Shown: positions 1 through 9,318 of the stretch, piece by piece
How the letters are laid out: every line of letters begins with the position of its first letter
Position numbering within the stretch: position 1 is the first letter of the stretch
NCBI GenBank assembly: GCA_017995055.1
Contig: JAGOJP010000003.1
Span: forward strand, 1-46,878
Origin: Candidatus Omnitrophota bacterium
GTDB lineage: Bacteria > Omnitrophota > Gorgyraeia > Zapsychrales > JANLHA01
Direction of reading: 5' to 3'
Length of the DNA: 46,878 nucleotides
The notes under the pieces: model-generated
What the model was told of the DNA's origin: nothing
Seen by the model: only the letters and a program-made list of their open reading frames with translations
The model's database searches: none
Translations under genes and position numbers: made by a program

Positions 1-391
1 GCTCGTAAGCTTTCTCAATTTTCACAAGTTCCCCGCTCCCCAAGAAGGATCGGACGGCCTTTTTCACCGCATCCAATCTTTTACGAAGATACCAATAATC
101 CGCCTTGAGCTCCCCCTTGCGGCCTTCTTCATACTTATCCGCATAGGCGCTCTTTTTCTTATGCTCCATATATTGCTGAAAGGCAAAAACTTTAACATGA
201 AATTTCTTGTCCCGGGCGGCATCTTTCAGCTCTGGGGCTTTGTGGAACTCTTTCAGCAAAAAGTCATCCACATCCAACTGGGTAAACTTGCGGTCTATTC
301 GTTCCAAATCTTCTTTGGTCGTCTTATAACACCAGATGAGATAACGTCGGTATAAATTTCTTTCTTCCGGAGTCATCTTTCTCTTTCGCAT
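1..391 (-). CDS. Partial hypothetical basic protein (N-terminal 130 residues)
   Basis: An open frame runs from an ATG at 389-391 on the minus strand to the window edge, so only the N-terminus (about 130 residues) is visible. A strong Shine-Dalgarno GGAGG lies 8 nt upstream of the ATG, which fixes the start. The protein begins MRKRKMTPEERNLYRRYL and is rich in Lys, Arg, Glu and aromatic residues, with a predicted helical, soluble character. No signal peptide or membrane segment is visible. I do not recognise the family. It lies 37 bp downstream of the DUF2298 gene on the same strand and could be cotranscribed with it. Confidence 0.7.
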   Translation of the reverse strand, partial: MRKRKMTPEERNLYRRYLIWCYKTTKEDLERIDRKFTQLDVDDFLLKEFHKAPELKDAARDKKFHVKVFAFQQYMEHKKKSAYADKYEEGRKGELKADYWYLRKRLDAVKKAVRSFLGSGELVKIEKAYE

Positions 392-428
392 AAATCAAAC
401 CTCCTTAACTACCCGTCTTTGAGCCGGG

Positions 429-2510
429 TTAAAACACGGGCGTCATAATACGGCTCATCGTTCGATGAACAATAAAAGTTCCTCCATTTTGAAAAACGAC
501 CTCCCCCAAGGCACGCAACTGATCAGAACGCAGCGCCGGATAGGCTTCGCGTTCCTTATCGCCCACAAAAATATAATCCACCATATATTTCTCAAACATC
601 CGGGCAGACAATAAGGAGAAGGGTTCTTCATACATACTCTTCACTTCTTCAATGCGGGGAGCCGGGATATCATACGACCCCCGCCACAGCCATTCATGCA
701 CCGGCCATCCGACCACAGTGGGGAGCCCCGTGAACGCGGAAACCCGGCTGAAGTCGGAATAACTCGTCCCCACGGCCTCCAGTATGACCGGCTGTCCGGA
801 GACTTGGGCATTCAGCCATAATATGGCGGCGTAATCTTCCGGATATTTTTCTTTCAACCAATGGAGCCCGTTGAGCCCTTTAAAATTTTTAAATCCATAT
901 CGGTCCCGGTAACCAAAATAAGGATAAATCAAAAGCAGGCCCAGGATCACGGCAATCCCTGTCGTTAGGGCCGCCTGAATCCCCTTCCGGACTCTATTGG
1001 CGGGGATAAAATCTTTGAGCCAGATAAAACCCGACACCCAGCCCGTTGCGACTCCCATAAAAAGAAAACCCTCCAGGGTAAATTTAAACATCGTGTTCGC
1101 CCGGGGGTGCTCGGGATAAATATCCTTCACATAAATTACTTCCGGAATAATAATTAAAATCCAGGCCGCTATAATAAGCGTCAGAAGAAAGCCAAGGACA
1201 CCCTGCTTTTTTCTCCGCACGGTACTGGCCACGCTCAAAAGAGCCCGGTTCTGATGATCCGCGACCAAAAACGCGATCACGCTGAGGGCCCCTAACCCGC
1301 CCCATACAACCAGCAAACGCCAGAAATCCGAACTCTCCTCCACCCATCTGACCCCAGTGGATATTGAACGAAAATGTATCCACCAGAAGGACGAAACCCC
1401 GGCCGCCGCCGTCCCCATAAGCAGGATAGACGCGCCTACATGCCCGAAACGGGACGGATAGAACATGACCAGTGTCATGCCGCATAAAAATAACAACAGC
1501 GCGTACACCCCCCCGGACCAGGCGCTCGTCATAAAACAAACGCCTAACATCATGCCCGTCATCCAAGCCCTGGCATAAATTTTGCCCACCCGCTCGGAAA
1601 CGAGGACCGCATGAAACCACAAAAAAATACATAACAACAGGCTAATCACCAAAGGGAAATTCCAGACATGGGCGTGCAGATCGCCGACGATTAATGAATA
1701 CCCAGGGAATTCATGGATGGTTTGCGGTATAAACCGGGTGGCGTCCGGGTACCAATACCCTTTCCAGCCGTGATTTTTAAGGCCGTACCAAATCGCGTGC
1801 GTGTTCCCGGCAAAGGCAACCAAAAAAACCGACACCAGTCCGCCCCAGAGCAGCGGTTTTCTTATGGCCTCCGTCTCAGTGCTTTTACAGATCAGGTTCA
1901 AAACCAGGCTAAATGTTTCCGCCATAAAAAGGCCCATAATAAGCCCCAACAAGACATTATAACTATATGGCAACTCTAGGGACCAGTACCTGGTCATAAC
2001 AGCACCCAAAAAATGGCCAAACGTATAATAATTCATGGGTTCCCCGGCAAACCACATATCCAGGACAGGAAATGTCGGCGCGCGCAGATAAGATGCGATA
2101 AGACCGACATCCATGAATTTTTCCAAATCATTAATATCCGGCCCGAAACACCGGGCGACACTAAGGAATAAAAATCCGAAGGTGAATATAATCTCTTCCG
2201 CCACCAGCCATTTCCAGCGCTCCTGCAAGAACAGGACGATTTCATCTTTGTTAAAATGAAAAACCCCCATGCTTACCACAGCGACACAAAAGAAGACAAC
2301 AAGCAATCCCCCCTGATTGTTGACGGGAAAACCCCAATGGGCCAACACCCATACCGGCAAAGCCAACACCAGCCATATCAGCAGCCGGCCAAAAGCCCAG
2401 CCTGCGTCATAAAGCGTATTGCGGAGCCGGACAATCAGAACCGGCATCGCGAAAAGCTGCAGAAGCAACGCCATGAACCATGCGAAAATAATCAAACCAA
2501 TATCTTTCAT
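429..2510 (-). CDS. DUF2298 (YYY-type) multi-pass membrane protein, probable GT-C-like
   Basis: This 693-residue protein has about a dozen hydrophobic segments. It carries the signature of the DUF2298 / Chlor_Arch_YYY family: EKFMD at residues 130-134, then FAGEPMNYYTFGHF at about 154-167, and a later GDLHAHVWNF loop. The family has no proven activity, but it is often found beside glycosyltransferases and its acidic first loop followed by many membrane helices resembles GT-C enzymes; a glycosyl-transfer role is inference. The start is an ATG, with no clear Shine-Dalgarno. It is divergent from the epimerase-like gene at 2717 across a 206-bp gap. The gene is close to full length for the family. 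Confidence 0.85.
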   Translation of the reverse strand: MKDIGLIIFAWFMALLLQLFAMPVLIVRLRNTLYDAGWAFGRLLIWLVLALPVWVLAHWGFPVNNQGGLLVVFFCVAVVSMGVFHFNKDEIVLFLQERWKWLVAEEIIFTFGFLFLSVARCFGPDINDLEKFMDVGLIASYLRAPTFPVLDMWFAGEPMNYYTFGHFLGAVMTRYWSLELPYSYNVLLGLIMGLFMAETFSLVLNLICKSTETEAIRKPLLWGGLVSVFLVAFAGNTHAIWYGLKNHGWKGYWYPDATRFIPQTIHEFPGYSLIVGDLHAHVWNFPLVISLLLCIFLWFHAVLVSERVGKIYARAWMTGMMLGVCFMTSAWSGGVYALLLFLCGMTLVMFYPSRFGHVGASILLMGTAAAGVSSFWWIHFRSISTGVRWVEESSDFWRLLVVWGGLGALSVIAFLVADHQNRALLSVASTVRRKKQGVLGFLLTLIIAAWILIIIPEVIYVKDIYPEHPRANTMFKFTLEGFLFMGVATGWVSGFIWLKDFIPANRVRKGIQAALTTGIAVILGLLLIYPYFGYRDRYGFKNFKGLNGLHWLKEKYPEDYAAILWLNAQVSGQPVILEAVGTSYSDFSRVSAFTGLPTVVGWPVHEWLWRGSYDIPAPRIEEVKSMYEEPFSLLSARMFEKYMVDYIFVGDKEREAYPALRSDQLRALGEVVFQNGGTFIVHRTMSRIMTPVF

Positions 2511-2638
2511 GCTTCTAGGGCCCTTCCCTCTCCAACGGCAAGGACGAACCGGCCGCGCAGCCGCCCGTCCTGCATTCCTTCCCGGGGCCAGACACCCACG
2601 GAATTGTCCTTTTTGCTTTTTTATTCAGGTTTCTCTTG

Positions 2639-2647
2639 TGTTATAAT
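2639..2647 (+). promoter_or_regulatory. Extended -10 promoter element for the epimerase-like gene
   Basis: TGTTATAAT is an exact extended -10 element (TGnTATAAT). It lies about 70 nt upstream of the ATG at 2717 in the divergent intergenic region. No good -35 is present at 16-18 bp (the hexamer there is TTTTAT), which is usual for extended -10 promoters. Confidence 0.5.
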
Positions 2648-2716
2648 AAAACACGAATTCACCGAACGAAACAAAAATATCCTTTTTTCTTTCCACTCAC
2701 TATCCATAAAGGCCTT

Positions 2717-3757
2717 ATGAATATCCTTATTACCGGGGCGGCAGGATTTCTGGGAACACACTGTTTCCAGTCTCTTCGTCAAGACAACCACACGCTAACC
2801 CTCGTTGACATCGCGTCTCCGGAAAACGAACGGCAAACGCCCGCCTGCCGTTTTGAGAACGTCGACATACGCCGGGAGCACGCCCTCACCCCCCTCATCC
2901 GGGAGGCCGACATTGTCATCCACGCGGCTGCGGCCTTGCCGCTCTGGAAACGCGGCGATATCTTTTCAACGAATGTGGACGGCACGCGCAACATTTTAAC
3001 GGCGGCCCTGGAGCACGGGATCCAAAGAGTGGTCTATATCTCATCCACCGCTGTCTACGGGATTCCGAAAAGGCATCCGATCCTGGAGGAGGATCGGCTC
3101 GTGGGTGTGGGCCCTTACGGTGAGTCTAAAATTCTGGCCGAAAAGCTGTGCCTTGACTTTATGAAAAAGGGGCTGAATGTCACCATCCTGCGGCCCAAAA
3201 CGTTTCTGGGGACCGGCCGGCTGGGAGTTTTTGAAATCCTGTTTGACTGGGTTCATGACGGAAAAAAAATTCCGGTCATCGGCAGCGGGCAGAATCGTTA
3301 CCAGCTGCTCGCCGTTGACGACCTTGTGGAGGTGATCTCCCTTTGCGTGAGGAACTCTTCCGAGGAATACAACGGCGTGTTTAACGTGGCGGCGGAAACA
3401 TTTGGAACCGTCCGGGAAGACCTGGAGGCGCTGTTTGATTTCGCTCAATCCGGGGCAAGGCTGCTGCCGACGTCCGCGCCCTTAGTCAAAAGCGCCCTGC
3501 GTTTCTTTGAAATGCTCCGCCTCTCCCCTCTTTATCAATGGGTGTATGACACGGCAGACAAGGATTCCTTCGTTTCCATCGACAAGCTAAAAAAAACGTT
3601 TCACTGGTCTCCCCGTTTTTCCAACGCTCAAATCCTGATCAAGACCTACGCGTGGTATCTTAAAAACTATTCCCTCATTAAAAGCAGGCAGGCCGGGATC
3701 ACCCATACCGCGGCGTGGAAACAGGGGCTGCTGGGGCTGGTCAAAAAATTTATGTGA
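2717..3757 (+). CDS. NAD-dependent epimerase/dehydratase (extended SDR)
   Basis: This is a 346-residue extended short-chain dehydrogenase/reductase, a family that includes UDP-sugar epimerases and dehydratases. The NAD-binding glycine motif ITGAAGFLGT is at residues 4-13. The catalytic Tyr-Lys pair is in YGESK, preceded by the SSTAVYG serine region. I chose the ATG at 2717 because the Rossmann strand MNILITG begins directly there; a longer frame from 2636 adds 27 low-complexity residues. Weak Shine-Dalgarno AAAGG. The substrate cannot be told from sequence; a nucleotide sugar is likely given the glycosyltransferase genes next door. The last 8 bp overlap the 3' end of the convergent gene at 3750. 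Confidence 0.88.
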   Translation: MNILITGAAGFLGTHCFQSLRQDNHTLTLVDIASPENERQTPACRFENVDIRREHALTPLIREADIVIHAAAALPLWKRGDIFSTNVDGTRNILTAALEHGIQRVVYISSTAVYGIPKRHPILEEDRLVGVGPYGESKILAEKLCLDFMKKGLNVTILRPKTFLGTGRLGVFEILFDWVHDGKKIPVIGSGQNRYQLLAVDDLVEVISLCVRNSSEEYNGVFNVAAETFGTVREDLEALFDFAQSGARLLPTSAPLVKSALRFFEMLRLSPLYQWVYDTADKDSFVSIDKLKKTFHWSPRFSNAQILIKTYAWYLKNYSLIKSRQAGITHTAAWKQGLLGLVKKFM

Positions 3758-5528
3758 CTCCGGGGTTCAACCGGGGGGCTGATCCTGTTTTTAAAAAATC
3801 TTTCGCGCCGGCTGGCTCGCCCGGGGCGCCATCCCGCAACAAATCCCCATCCAGGATAGGCGGTCTCTCCTCTTGTTTCTTAAAAATATAAACCCGCGGG
3901 TGATCGTAAACGGAAAAAGACTCATCCGCCCCGTCGTCGGGGATAGAGAAATGCCTGCCGCCCAACGTTACCCCGGGATAAGAAACAAATTCCGCCACTT
4001 TATAAAAGCCGAGCTCCCCTGAAAAAAGTTTACGGTAATATTCCCCGGTGCGGGGATAACACTGCCGGTAAACCCCGCAATCCGTGAGCCGTGATAACGG
4101 GACAAAAAGTTTTTGAGAGGCGATAACGATATAATCCGCTTCTGCCAGTTTTCGCGCTATCCCTTCCCATTTCCGGGCATCATCCGGCTGATCGTAAAGC
4201 GGTAATTCCACAAAACGGTATTTTTCCACCCCGAATAACGGCAGACGCTCATCCCAATGCTCCACCGCCAAAGTCGCCCCGGAGGGAACATGGCGGTTAA
4301 TCCAGCGCGAAGCTTCAACACGGGTCAGCGGCCGGCGGTAAATATCCATGAAGAAAACAACCCGCAAAGCCAGAGCCCCGTACACAATCATCAAACAAAT
4401 CCACCGCATACGTTTTGTTCTCAGGGCCCCCAAAACCCACTCCAGGCCCAGGGCGGCCATAACAGCGCCGAAAGGATACAAAGGCAACATGTAACGCATG
4501 AACTTCACCGCCGTGCGGCCCACAACGGCAAAATAATAAAGATTCAGCAAAACATACACGACAATCAGCAGGCTGGGCGCGGCCCCCTTTCGAAACCGGG
4601 CCGGCCAATGCCCGATAAAAACGGCTAATCCGCACACCATAAAAAACGACAAGACCGGCCCCATTCCCCACACAAACATGTTTTCCAAATAATAAGAATA
4701 CGCCTTTGTTCCGACATATTGCAGGGTGTAAGGGAAGACATACGGATCCCGGCTCATCCGCAACTGCAGCATCGTGTCTTGCAGAAACTTTGAAAAATGC
4801 ACATACGCGTACGGCATCAGGACCGCGTGGCCAACTCCAAGGGCCAGGAGAAAAACAAGGCCGTATTTCAAAGGCCGGCCGGCGGGTTTCAGGTAAATCC
4901 AGCGCGTCGGGCTCACTTGCCAGGCCAGGAGAAAAAGGATCACCGGAAGAAAAATAGCCGGCGTTATTTTCGTGGCCAGCAAAGCGGCCGTGGTCAAACC
5001 CAGGCCGGCCGCCCGGAGCGCCGAGGCCCTTCGCAAATAATTTAAAAGAAAAATAAAAAGAAGCGTCATGAAAAAATTCACCAAATTGTCAACAATATAA
5101 AAATTGCTGTTCTGGATGGGGAAAAAACTTAACGCATAGAACGCCGCCGCGGCCAGCGCCAGGCGGGGACGCTGGAACAGGCCTCCGGCCAGGCGGTAAA
5201 CGAGGTAAACGACAAAAGTGTCCAGAAGGGACGCCAAAACCCGGCCCACGAAAAGCATCCCGTCATAATTCGCCCAGTCCGTGTGAAACAGCGCGTCACT
5301 CCCTTGCGCCACGGCCCTCAAAAGATAAACAGGGAATGACCCATAATTGAAAAAGTCCGGGTCCAACTGGCGGAACAGATGGATCCGGCAGGCAACCAGC
5401 ATCAGCATCCGTTCATCCGGGTGCTGCTGATAACCGTAATCCCAATTCACGCCGTAAAAACGGAAACCCGCGGCGGCCAGAAGGATCGTGATCAAAAAAA
5501 GGGTTGTTGGAAACGGCCGTGTTCTCAT
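3750..5528 (-). CDS. GT39/ArnT-like membrane glycosyltransferase
   Basis: This 592-residue protein has about 11 membrane helices. It fits the GT-C fold of dolichyl-phosphate-mannose protein mannosyltransferase and ArnT-like enzymes, which use polyprenyl-phosphate sugars on the outer face of the membrane. The first extracytoplasmic loop carries HPDER (residues 36-40), the acidic Asp-Glu site expected of the family. A TPR-less soluble C-terminal region follows the helices. Start ATG with AAGGA about 7 nt upstream. It is the last gene of the minus-strand operon and follows the 5542 gene after 13 bp. The operon supplies UbiA-like and polyprenyl GT2 enzymes, which suggests its donor is made by the same operon; this is inference. 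Confidence 0.85.
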   Translation of the reverse strand: MRTRPFPTTLFLITILLAAAGFRFYGVNWDYGYQQHPDERMLMLVACRIHLFRQLDPDFFNYGSFPVYLLRAVAQGSDALFHTDWANYDGMLFVGRVLASLLDTFVVYLVYRLAGGLFQRPRLALAAAAFYALSFFPIQNSNFYIVDNLVNFFMTLLFIFLLNYLRRASALRAAGLGLTTAALLATKITPAIFLPVILFLLAWQVSPTRWIYLKPAGRPLKYGLVFLLALGVGHAVLMPYAYVHFSKFLQDTMLQLRMSRDPYVFPYTLQYVGTKAYSYYLENMFVWGMGPVLSFFMVCGLAVFIGHWPARFRKGAAPSLLIVVYVLLNLYYFAVVGRTAVKFMRYMLPLYPFGAVMAALGLEWVLGALRTKRMRWICLMIVYGALALRVVFFMDIYRRPLTRVEASRWINRHVPSGATLAVEHWDERLPLFGVEKYRFVELPLYDQPDDARKWEGIARKLAEADYIVIASQKLFVPLSRLTDCGVYRQCYPRTGEYYRKLFSGELGFYKVAEFVSYPGVTLGGRHFSIPDDGADESFSVYDHPRVYIFKKQEERPPILDGDLLRDGAPGEPAGAKDFLKTGSAPRLNPGVT

Positions 5529-5541
5529 GATAATCCTTAGG

Positions 5542-7206
5542 CTAAGGGGCCTGGCCGGCGCATTCTTCCCCGACCGAATAAACCCGGTACCCTTCCTGAT
5601 GGCTGAACACCGGTTCCCAGGTTTTCAAAACCGAGCTCTCGCGGATATCGGTATCGGGCCAGGCGCCGCGCCCCGGCTCCACCACGATATAATCAATTTT
5701 CTCCTGTTTCAAAACCCGGCAGGCCGACCGTGTATCGGCGGTCGGAAGGAACACCGGCTCGATAGTCCGCAGCCGTTCATAAGCCGGCAGCCCGGCGGAC
5801 CAGGGGAAATACACATAACCGATATAGATGCGCCGTCCCAACAGAGACGGCGGGCAGTACATCCCGGCCGTGCAGAGATACACCGCATCCGCCGGCGTGT
5901 TATCTTTAAGCCAAACCGCAGTCGGAGAGCGGCGATAATCCCTCAATTCTCCTTGATGATCGTTCAGGATCGGAAACACATCCACGATCCCCGAAAAGGT
6001 CAACGCGAAAAGAAGCAACAGGGCGGCCGCCTTGGCCCAACGGGATCCCGACAAACACGACGCAAGAAAGCCCGCCACCGCGACCTGAATGGAGATCATA
6101 AAGAAATTAACCAGCTTATGATTGTTGAACATGTCCGGAGAAAACCGCCAGAGATTGCTGGCGGCAAAAAAAATCAACGCCACGCCCATCCAGATTTTCA
6201 ACGGTTTTTTCCCCCACACAAAAACCGCCGGGATCATCACCGAGTAAAGCCCCAGGTTATAAAACCAATACTTCCCCCATTCCAAAAAGTTTTTGGGCTG
6301 CTGAACAAAACCCGGGCAGTACACGATCTCCGGCGGCGACCCGGCGTGGATAGACCATAAAGCCGGGACAGCGCACACAAACAGTAAAAAATAATAAAGC
6401 CCCAGGGGACGGATCAGAGCCGGCGAGAAAATAAACCAAAAAATGACATACGTCAAAACAATCGGGACAATCACATGATGCAACAAAGGGGACAAAGCGG
6501 CCACGAGGACAATCGCAATCCGATAACGGCGGGAAAGCAGTCGCCCTTCCCCAACGTATTTAAGCAGCGGCCACAAGCAGACCAAAGTGAAAGCATAGCT
6601 CAGCGCCAGATGCCTTTGATTGGTATAAATATTCAGCGTCCAGAAAATACTGACGAGCCCGTTCCAGGGACCGAAGCTGGAAAAATGCTGGGCGGTCACG
6701 ATATCCTTCCAGGAACCCCAATGCAGAGGATGCTTCTGAAAAAAGAACAAAAAGGATAAAGAACCGTTCAGCAAAAACAGCCCCACGGCGATAAGACCCG
6801 CTGACCGCCTGGCGAACATCATGCTCCCCAGCCTGTAAAGAAGCCATAATAAAAAGGTCAAGCCCGCGGCGCTCAGCCAATTCAAAGCCGCCGCAATATT
6901 CACCCCCGCCTTTTCCAGCAGTCCCACCCAGGAATAAAAAAGAAAATGGTAACGGATAGGCTCCCCGGCAAAAAGCGGGTGCTCGAGCGCGTAATTATCC
7001 CCGAGGGAAAAAGACCGGATCAACGGGATATGCGCCCCGAAATCACTCCACAATTTATCCCTGATCAAAAAAGTGTCATTCCGGTACTGAAAGGTATGCT
7101 GCATCAGAAACCAGCTCAGCGCGAAAAAAACCAGCCACAAGGCGGCATCAAAAATCTTAGTCCAGGGAAGGGTGTTGAGAGGAACTATAGGGTTTCGGAA
7201 TTTCAT
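5542..7206 (-). CDS. GT-C-like multi-pass membrane protein
   Basis: This 554-residue protein has about ten membrane helices and a roughly 90-residue soluble C-terminus. I do not recognise a named family with certainty. The first loop contains SDFGAHI (about residues 54-60), and FAGEPIRYHFLFYSW (79-93) resembles the FAGEPMNYYTFGHF loop of the DUF2298 protein at 429. That similarity, the helix layout and the position between an FAD oxidoreductase gene and a GT39-like gene support a GT-C glycosyltransferase role. Start ATG without a near Shine-Dalgarno; AAGGG lies about 15 nt upstream. It is 57 bp from the upstream gene, the largest gap in the operon apart from the leader. Confidence 0.75.
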   Translation of the reverse strand: MKFRNPIVPLNTLPWTKIFDAALWLVFFALSWFLMQHTFQYRNDTFLIRDKLWSDFGAHIPLIRSFSLGDNYALEHPLFAGEPIRYHFLFYSWVGLLEKAGVNIAAALNWLSAAGLTFLLWLLYRLGSMMFARRSAGLIAVGLFLLNGSLSFLFFFQKHPLHWGSWKDIVTAQHFSSFGPWNGLVSIFWTLNIYTNQRHLALSYAFTLVCLWPLLKYVGEGRLLSRRYRIAIVLVAALSPLLHHVIVPIVLTYVIFWFIFSPALIRPLGLYYFLLFVCAVPALWSIHAGSPPEIVYCPGFVQQPKNFLEWGKYWFYNLGLYSVMIPAVFVWGKKPLKIWMGVALIFFAASNLWRFSPDMFNNHKLVNFFMISIQVAVAGFLASCLSGSRWAKAAALLLLFALTFSGIVDVFPILNDHQGELRDYRRSPTAVWLKDNTPADAVYLCTAGMYCPPSLLGRRIYIGYVYFPWSAGLPAYERLRTIEPVFLPTADTRSACRVLKQEKIDYIVVEPGRGAWPDTDIRESSVLKTWEPVFSHQEGYRVYSVGEECAGQAP

Positions 7207-7263
7207 AGCGATAGGACGACCCTTCTTAACCGCCGTCTGAGAACCACCTCAACATGGTCCCGT

Positions 7264-8562
7264 TTAAGCGAAATAACGCTGCATAAAAGCGGAGACGGAA
7301 CTTAAAATCCCGTCCATATTCAAATAATCCCAATGTCCGTTGCGGCCGACAAGATACAGCCCGAGCCGCTCCAGCTGGCGGGTCACTCTGTCCTTAACCG
7401 GGGCTGCGTCAACCGTGGGGATAGGATATGTGTAACCCACGCGCTTCATCTCCGTGAGCGCGACATCCTCCCGCCTTGGAAGGATGCCCAGGCGGAGCAA
7501 ATCTTCAACCACTCTTTCGCGCAAAGTCTCCGGCGCTAAGCCATCCGTCCCGTTTTTATCGGTAATTTCGGCGACAAGAGCCGGGGGGAAAGAAGGGCTG
7601 AAATTGTGCATCATGGTGATCCGGAAAAAAATTTCCGTCTCCTTAAAAAAAGCCCAATGGCAGCCATTTAACAGGGAGAACGCCGCCCCTGTCTTCAGGC
7701 CAAGCATGACGAAATATGTATCGTTCCATTTCAACTGCGGATAATAAGACTCCACACCTTTGACACTGATCATTTTCAACAGCTCCACCAAAGGAAGCGT
7801 GGAAATCACGGTATCCGCCTGTTCCTCGACGCCGTCCGAAGTGATAATCCGCCACCCAGAGGAATCCCGTCTCAGCTCCTTCACCTCCTTATAAAGTTCA
7901 ATCCGCGACTCCAGCCCCCGGGCCGTGTGGTCCATGAGCGCCTGAATCCCGTTCCGGGGATAAATAAATTTCCACTGATAAATTCGCCCGATCACTTCTT
8001 TGCCTAAAACGGCTAACAAAAAATTTTTTAATGAAGCCGGATGAATTTTGGCGTTCACCAAGTCCATGGAAATCTGCTGAAGCTCGCAGTTCCATATCTT
8101 GCGGTTATACGGCGTCATAAAATGCTTGGCAATACCAAATCCCAAGCCGTGATCGATCCAATCCTGCAAATCCCTGAATTCCGTCTGATTCCGAAGCTTC
8201 GCCAACAGATACCCGCAGATACATTCCATCCGGTCCCGAAAGGGCAGACCCTTGATCCCCTCTTCAAAGGGATAATTGATCAGATAGCGGCGGGACATCC
8301 GGCCAGTATGATAAATAGAAACACGCCGCTCTGCCGGGACATAATCCAGCGGGAGGGCGTGCAGATAATCGGTCATCCCCGGGTCACGGCTGTAAAGCGC
8401 GTGAACCCCGAAATCCCACCGATACTCACCGCTTATATTGGTTCTGGCTAGGCCGCCGATCTGGCCCTCTTTTTCGAGGATTTTGAAATCGCGGCCCTTT
8501 AAGGCAAGCTGCCGTCCGCATTCCAATCCGGCCAATCCGGCGCCCAGGATGACTGTCTTCAT
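7264..8562 (-). CDS. FAD-dependent oxidoreductase (amine oxidase / UGM-like fold)
   Basis: This 432-residue protein starts with the FAD dinucleotide-binding motif GAGLAGLECG (residues 7-16), a Glu-ended second strand, and IGGLA. These mark the NAD(P)-binding/amine-oxidase group that includes protoporphyrinogen oxidase, phytoene desaturase and UDP-galactopyranose mutase. The NYPFEEGIKGLP and FMTPYNRKIW segments are common in polysaccharide-locus members of this group. The C-terminal FAD motif GRNGHWDYLNMDG is present. The gene abuts the upstream GT2 gene with no gap (stop codon at 8563-8565). A role in modifying a sugar or its lipid carrier is inferred from the operon only. It is not the FAD_binding_4 (DprE1) type. 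Confidence 0.82.
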   Translation of the reverse strand: MKTVILGAGLAGLECGRQLALKGRDFKILEKEGQIGGLARTNISGEYRWDFGVHALYSRDPGMTDYLHALPLDYVPAERRVSIYHTGRMSRRYLINYPFEEGIKGLPFRDRMECICGYLLAKLRNQTEFRDLQDWIDHGLGFGIAKHFMTPYNRKIWNCELQQISMDLVNAKIHPASLKNFLLAVLGKEVIGRIYQWKFIYPRNGIQALMDHTARGLESRIELYKEVKELRRDSSGWRIITSDGVEEQADTVISTLPLVELLKMISVKGVESYYPQLKWNDTYFVMLGLKTGAAFSLLNGCHWAFFKETEIFFRITMMHNFSPSFPPALVAEITDKNGTDGLAPETLRERVVEDLLRLGILPRREDVALTEMKRVGYTYPIPTVDAAPVKDRVTRQLERLGLYLVGRNGHWDYLNMDGILSSVSAFMQRYFA

Positions 8563-9282
8563 CTAAGCCGTCCTCTTGTGATATTCCCACTTAAGTTTGA
8601 AAAGCCCCCCCAAAAGGCCCCATACAATTCCCGGAAGGCGTACCGGGCGGAAAATAGATGTTCCTCCCGCCGGGCGGGGGTAATGCCGGACAGGGATTTC
8701 CCTGACTTTATACCCGGACAAATGCGCCCTCAGGATAAATTCTGACATAACGCAATATTTCATATATTTCAACCGGGGGAGAACCCGTTCGATAACATCC
8801 CTCCGGATAAGCTTAAACCCGGAATCAATGTCCTTCATCCAAAGCCCGAACAGCACCCCTATTAAATAGTTATACGCGAACGACAAAACCCTCCGGTGGA
8901 TGGGATCTTGCCGGGGCGTTTTGCACCCGCTTATAATATCACATGCGGGAACCCCGTTCAGCAATTTATGAATATCCTCGGGGTCATGCTGGCCGTCCGA
9001 ATCACTGAACAGCACCCACGGAGTGCGGGCCAAAGACAAGGCGTCTTGAAACGCCCGCGTATACCCCTTCCTCTCGGGGGAACTGACAAGCGTAAACGGA
9101 ATTTCCTTTTGCAGTTGAAGAAGGATCTCCTTTGTGCCGTCGTCACTGCCGTCTTCCGCGATCAGAAAGGTGACCGGAACCCCGCAGTGCGTCACCGCGG
9201 CATAGAAATCCCGGACAACTTTTTCAATAATCCGGGCTTCATTATAAACGGGCATGATCAAAGTCAAGGGTTCATCCATCAT
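8563..9282 (-). CDS. GT2 family glycosyltransferase (polyprenyl-phosphate type)
   Basis: This is a GT-A fold family 2 enzyme of about 239 residues. It shows LIMPVYNE near the N-terminus, AEDGSDDGT, and the metal-binding SDSDGQH motif. The C-terminal half (DIDSGFKLIRRDV and RHYPRPAGGTS) matches dolichol/undecaprenyl-phosphate mannosyl- or glucosyltransferases such as DPM1 and ArnC, which make polyprenyl-phosphate sugars on the cytosolic face. The start is uncertain: an ATG at 9282 or a GTG at 9294, neither with a clear Shine-Dalgarno. The stop touches the next gene. It is the second GT2 in the operon, so two different lipid-linked sugars, or a stepwise addition, are possible. Confidence 0.87.
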   Translation of the reverse strand: MMDEPLTLIMPVYNEARIIEKVVRDFYAAVTHCGVPVTFLIAEDGSDDGTKEILLQLQKEIPFTLVSSPERKGYTRAFQDALSLARTPWVLFSDSDGQHDPEDIHKLLNGVPACDIISGCKTPRQDPIHRRVLSFAYNYLIGVLFGLWMKDIDSGFKLIRRDVIERVLPRLKYMKYCVMSEFILRAHLSGYKVREIPVRHYPRPAGGTSIFRPVRLPGIVWGLLGGLFKLKWEYHKRTA

Positions 9283-9318
9283 CACGAGTCTCACGGCGTT
9301 TCAGCCGGCAACATCATT

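Noticed and set aside
3750-3757. Possible frameshift or assembly error where two genes overlap tail to tail
   Set aside because: Both proteins are full length with normal ends; 8-bp convergent overlaps are common.
5488-6360. 290-codon plus-strand open frame
   Set aside because: Antisense to the 5542 membrane protein; very Arg/Pro/His-rich, as expected of a shadow frame.
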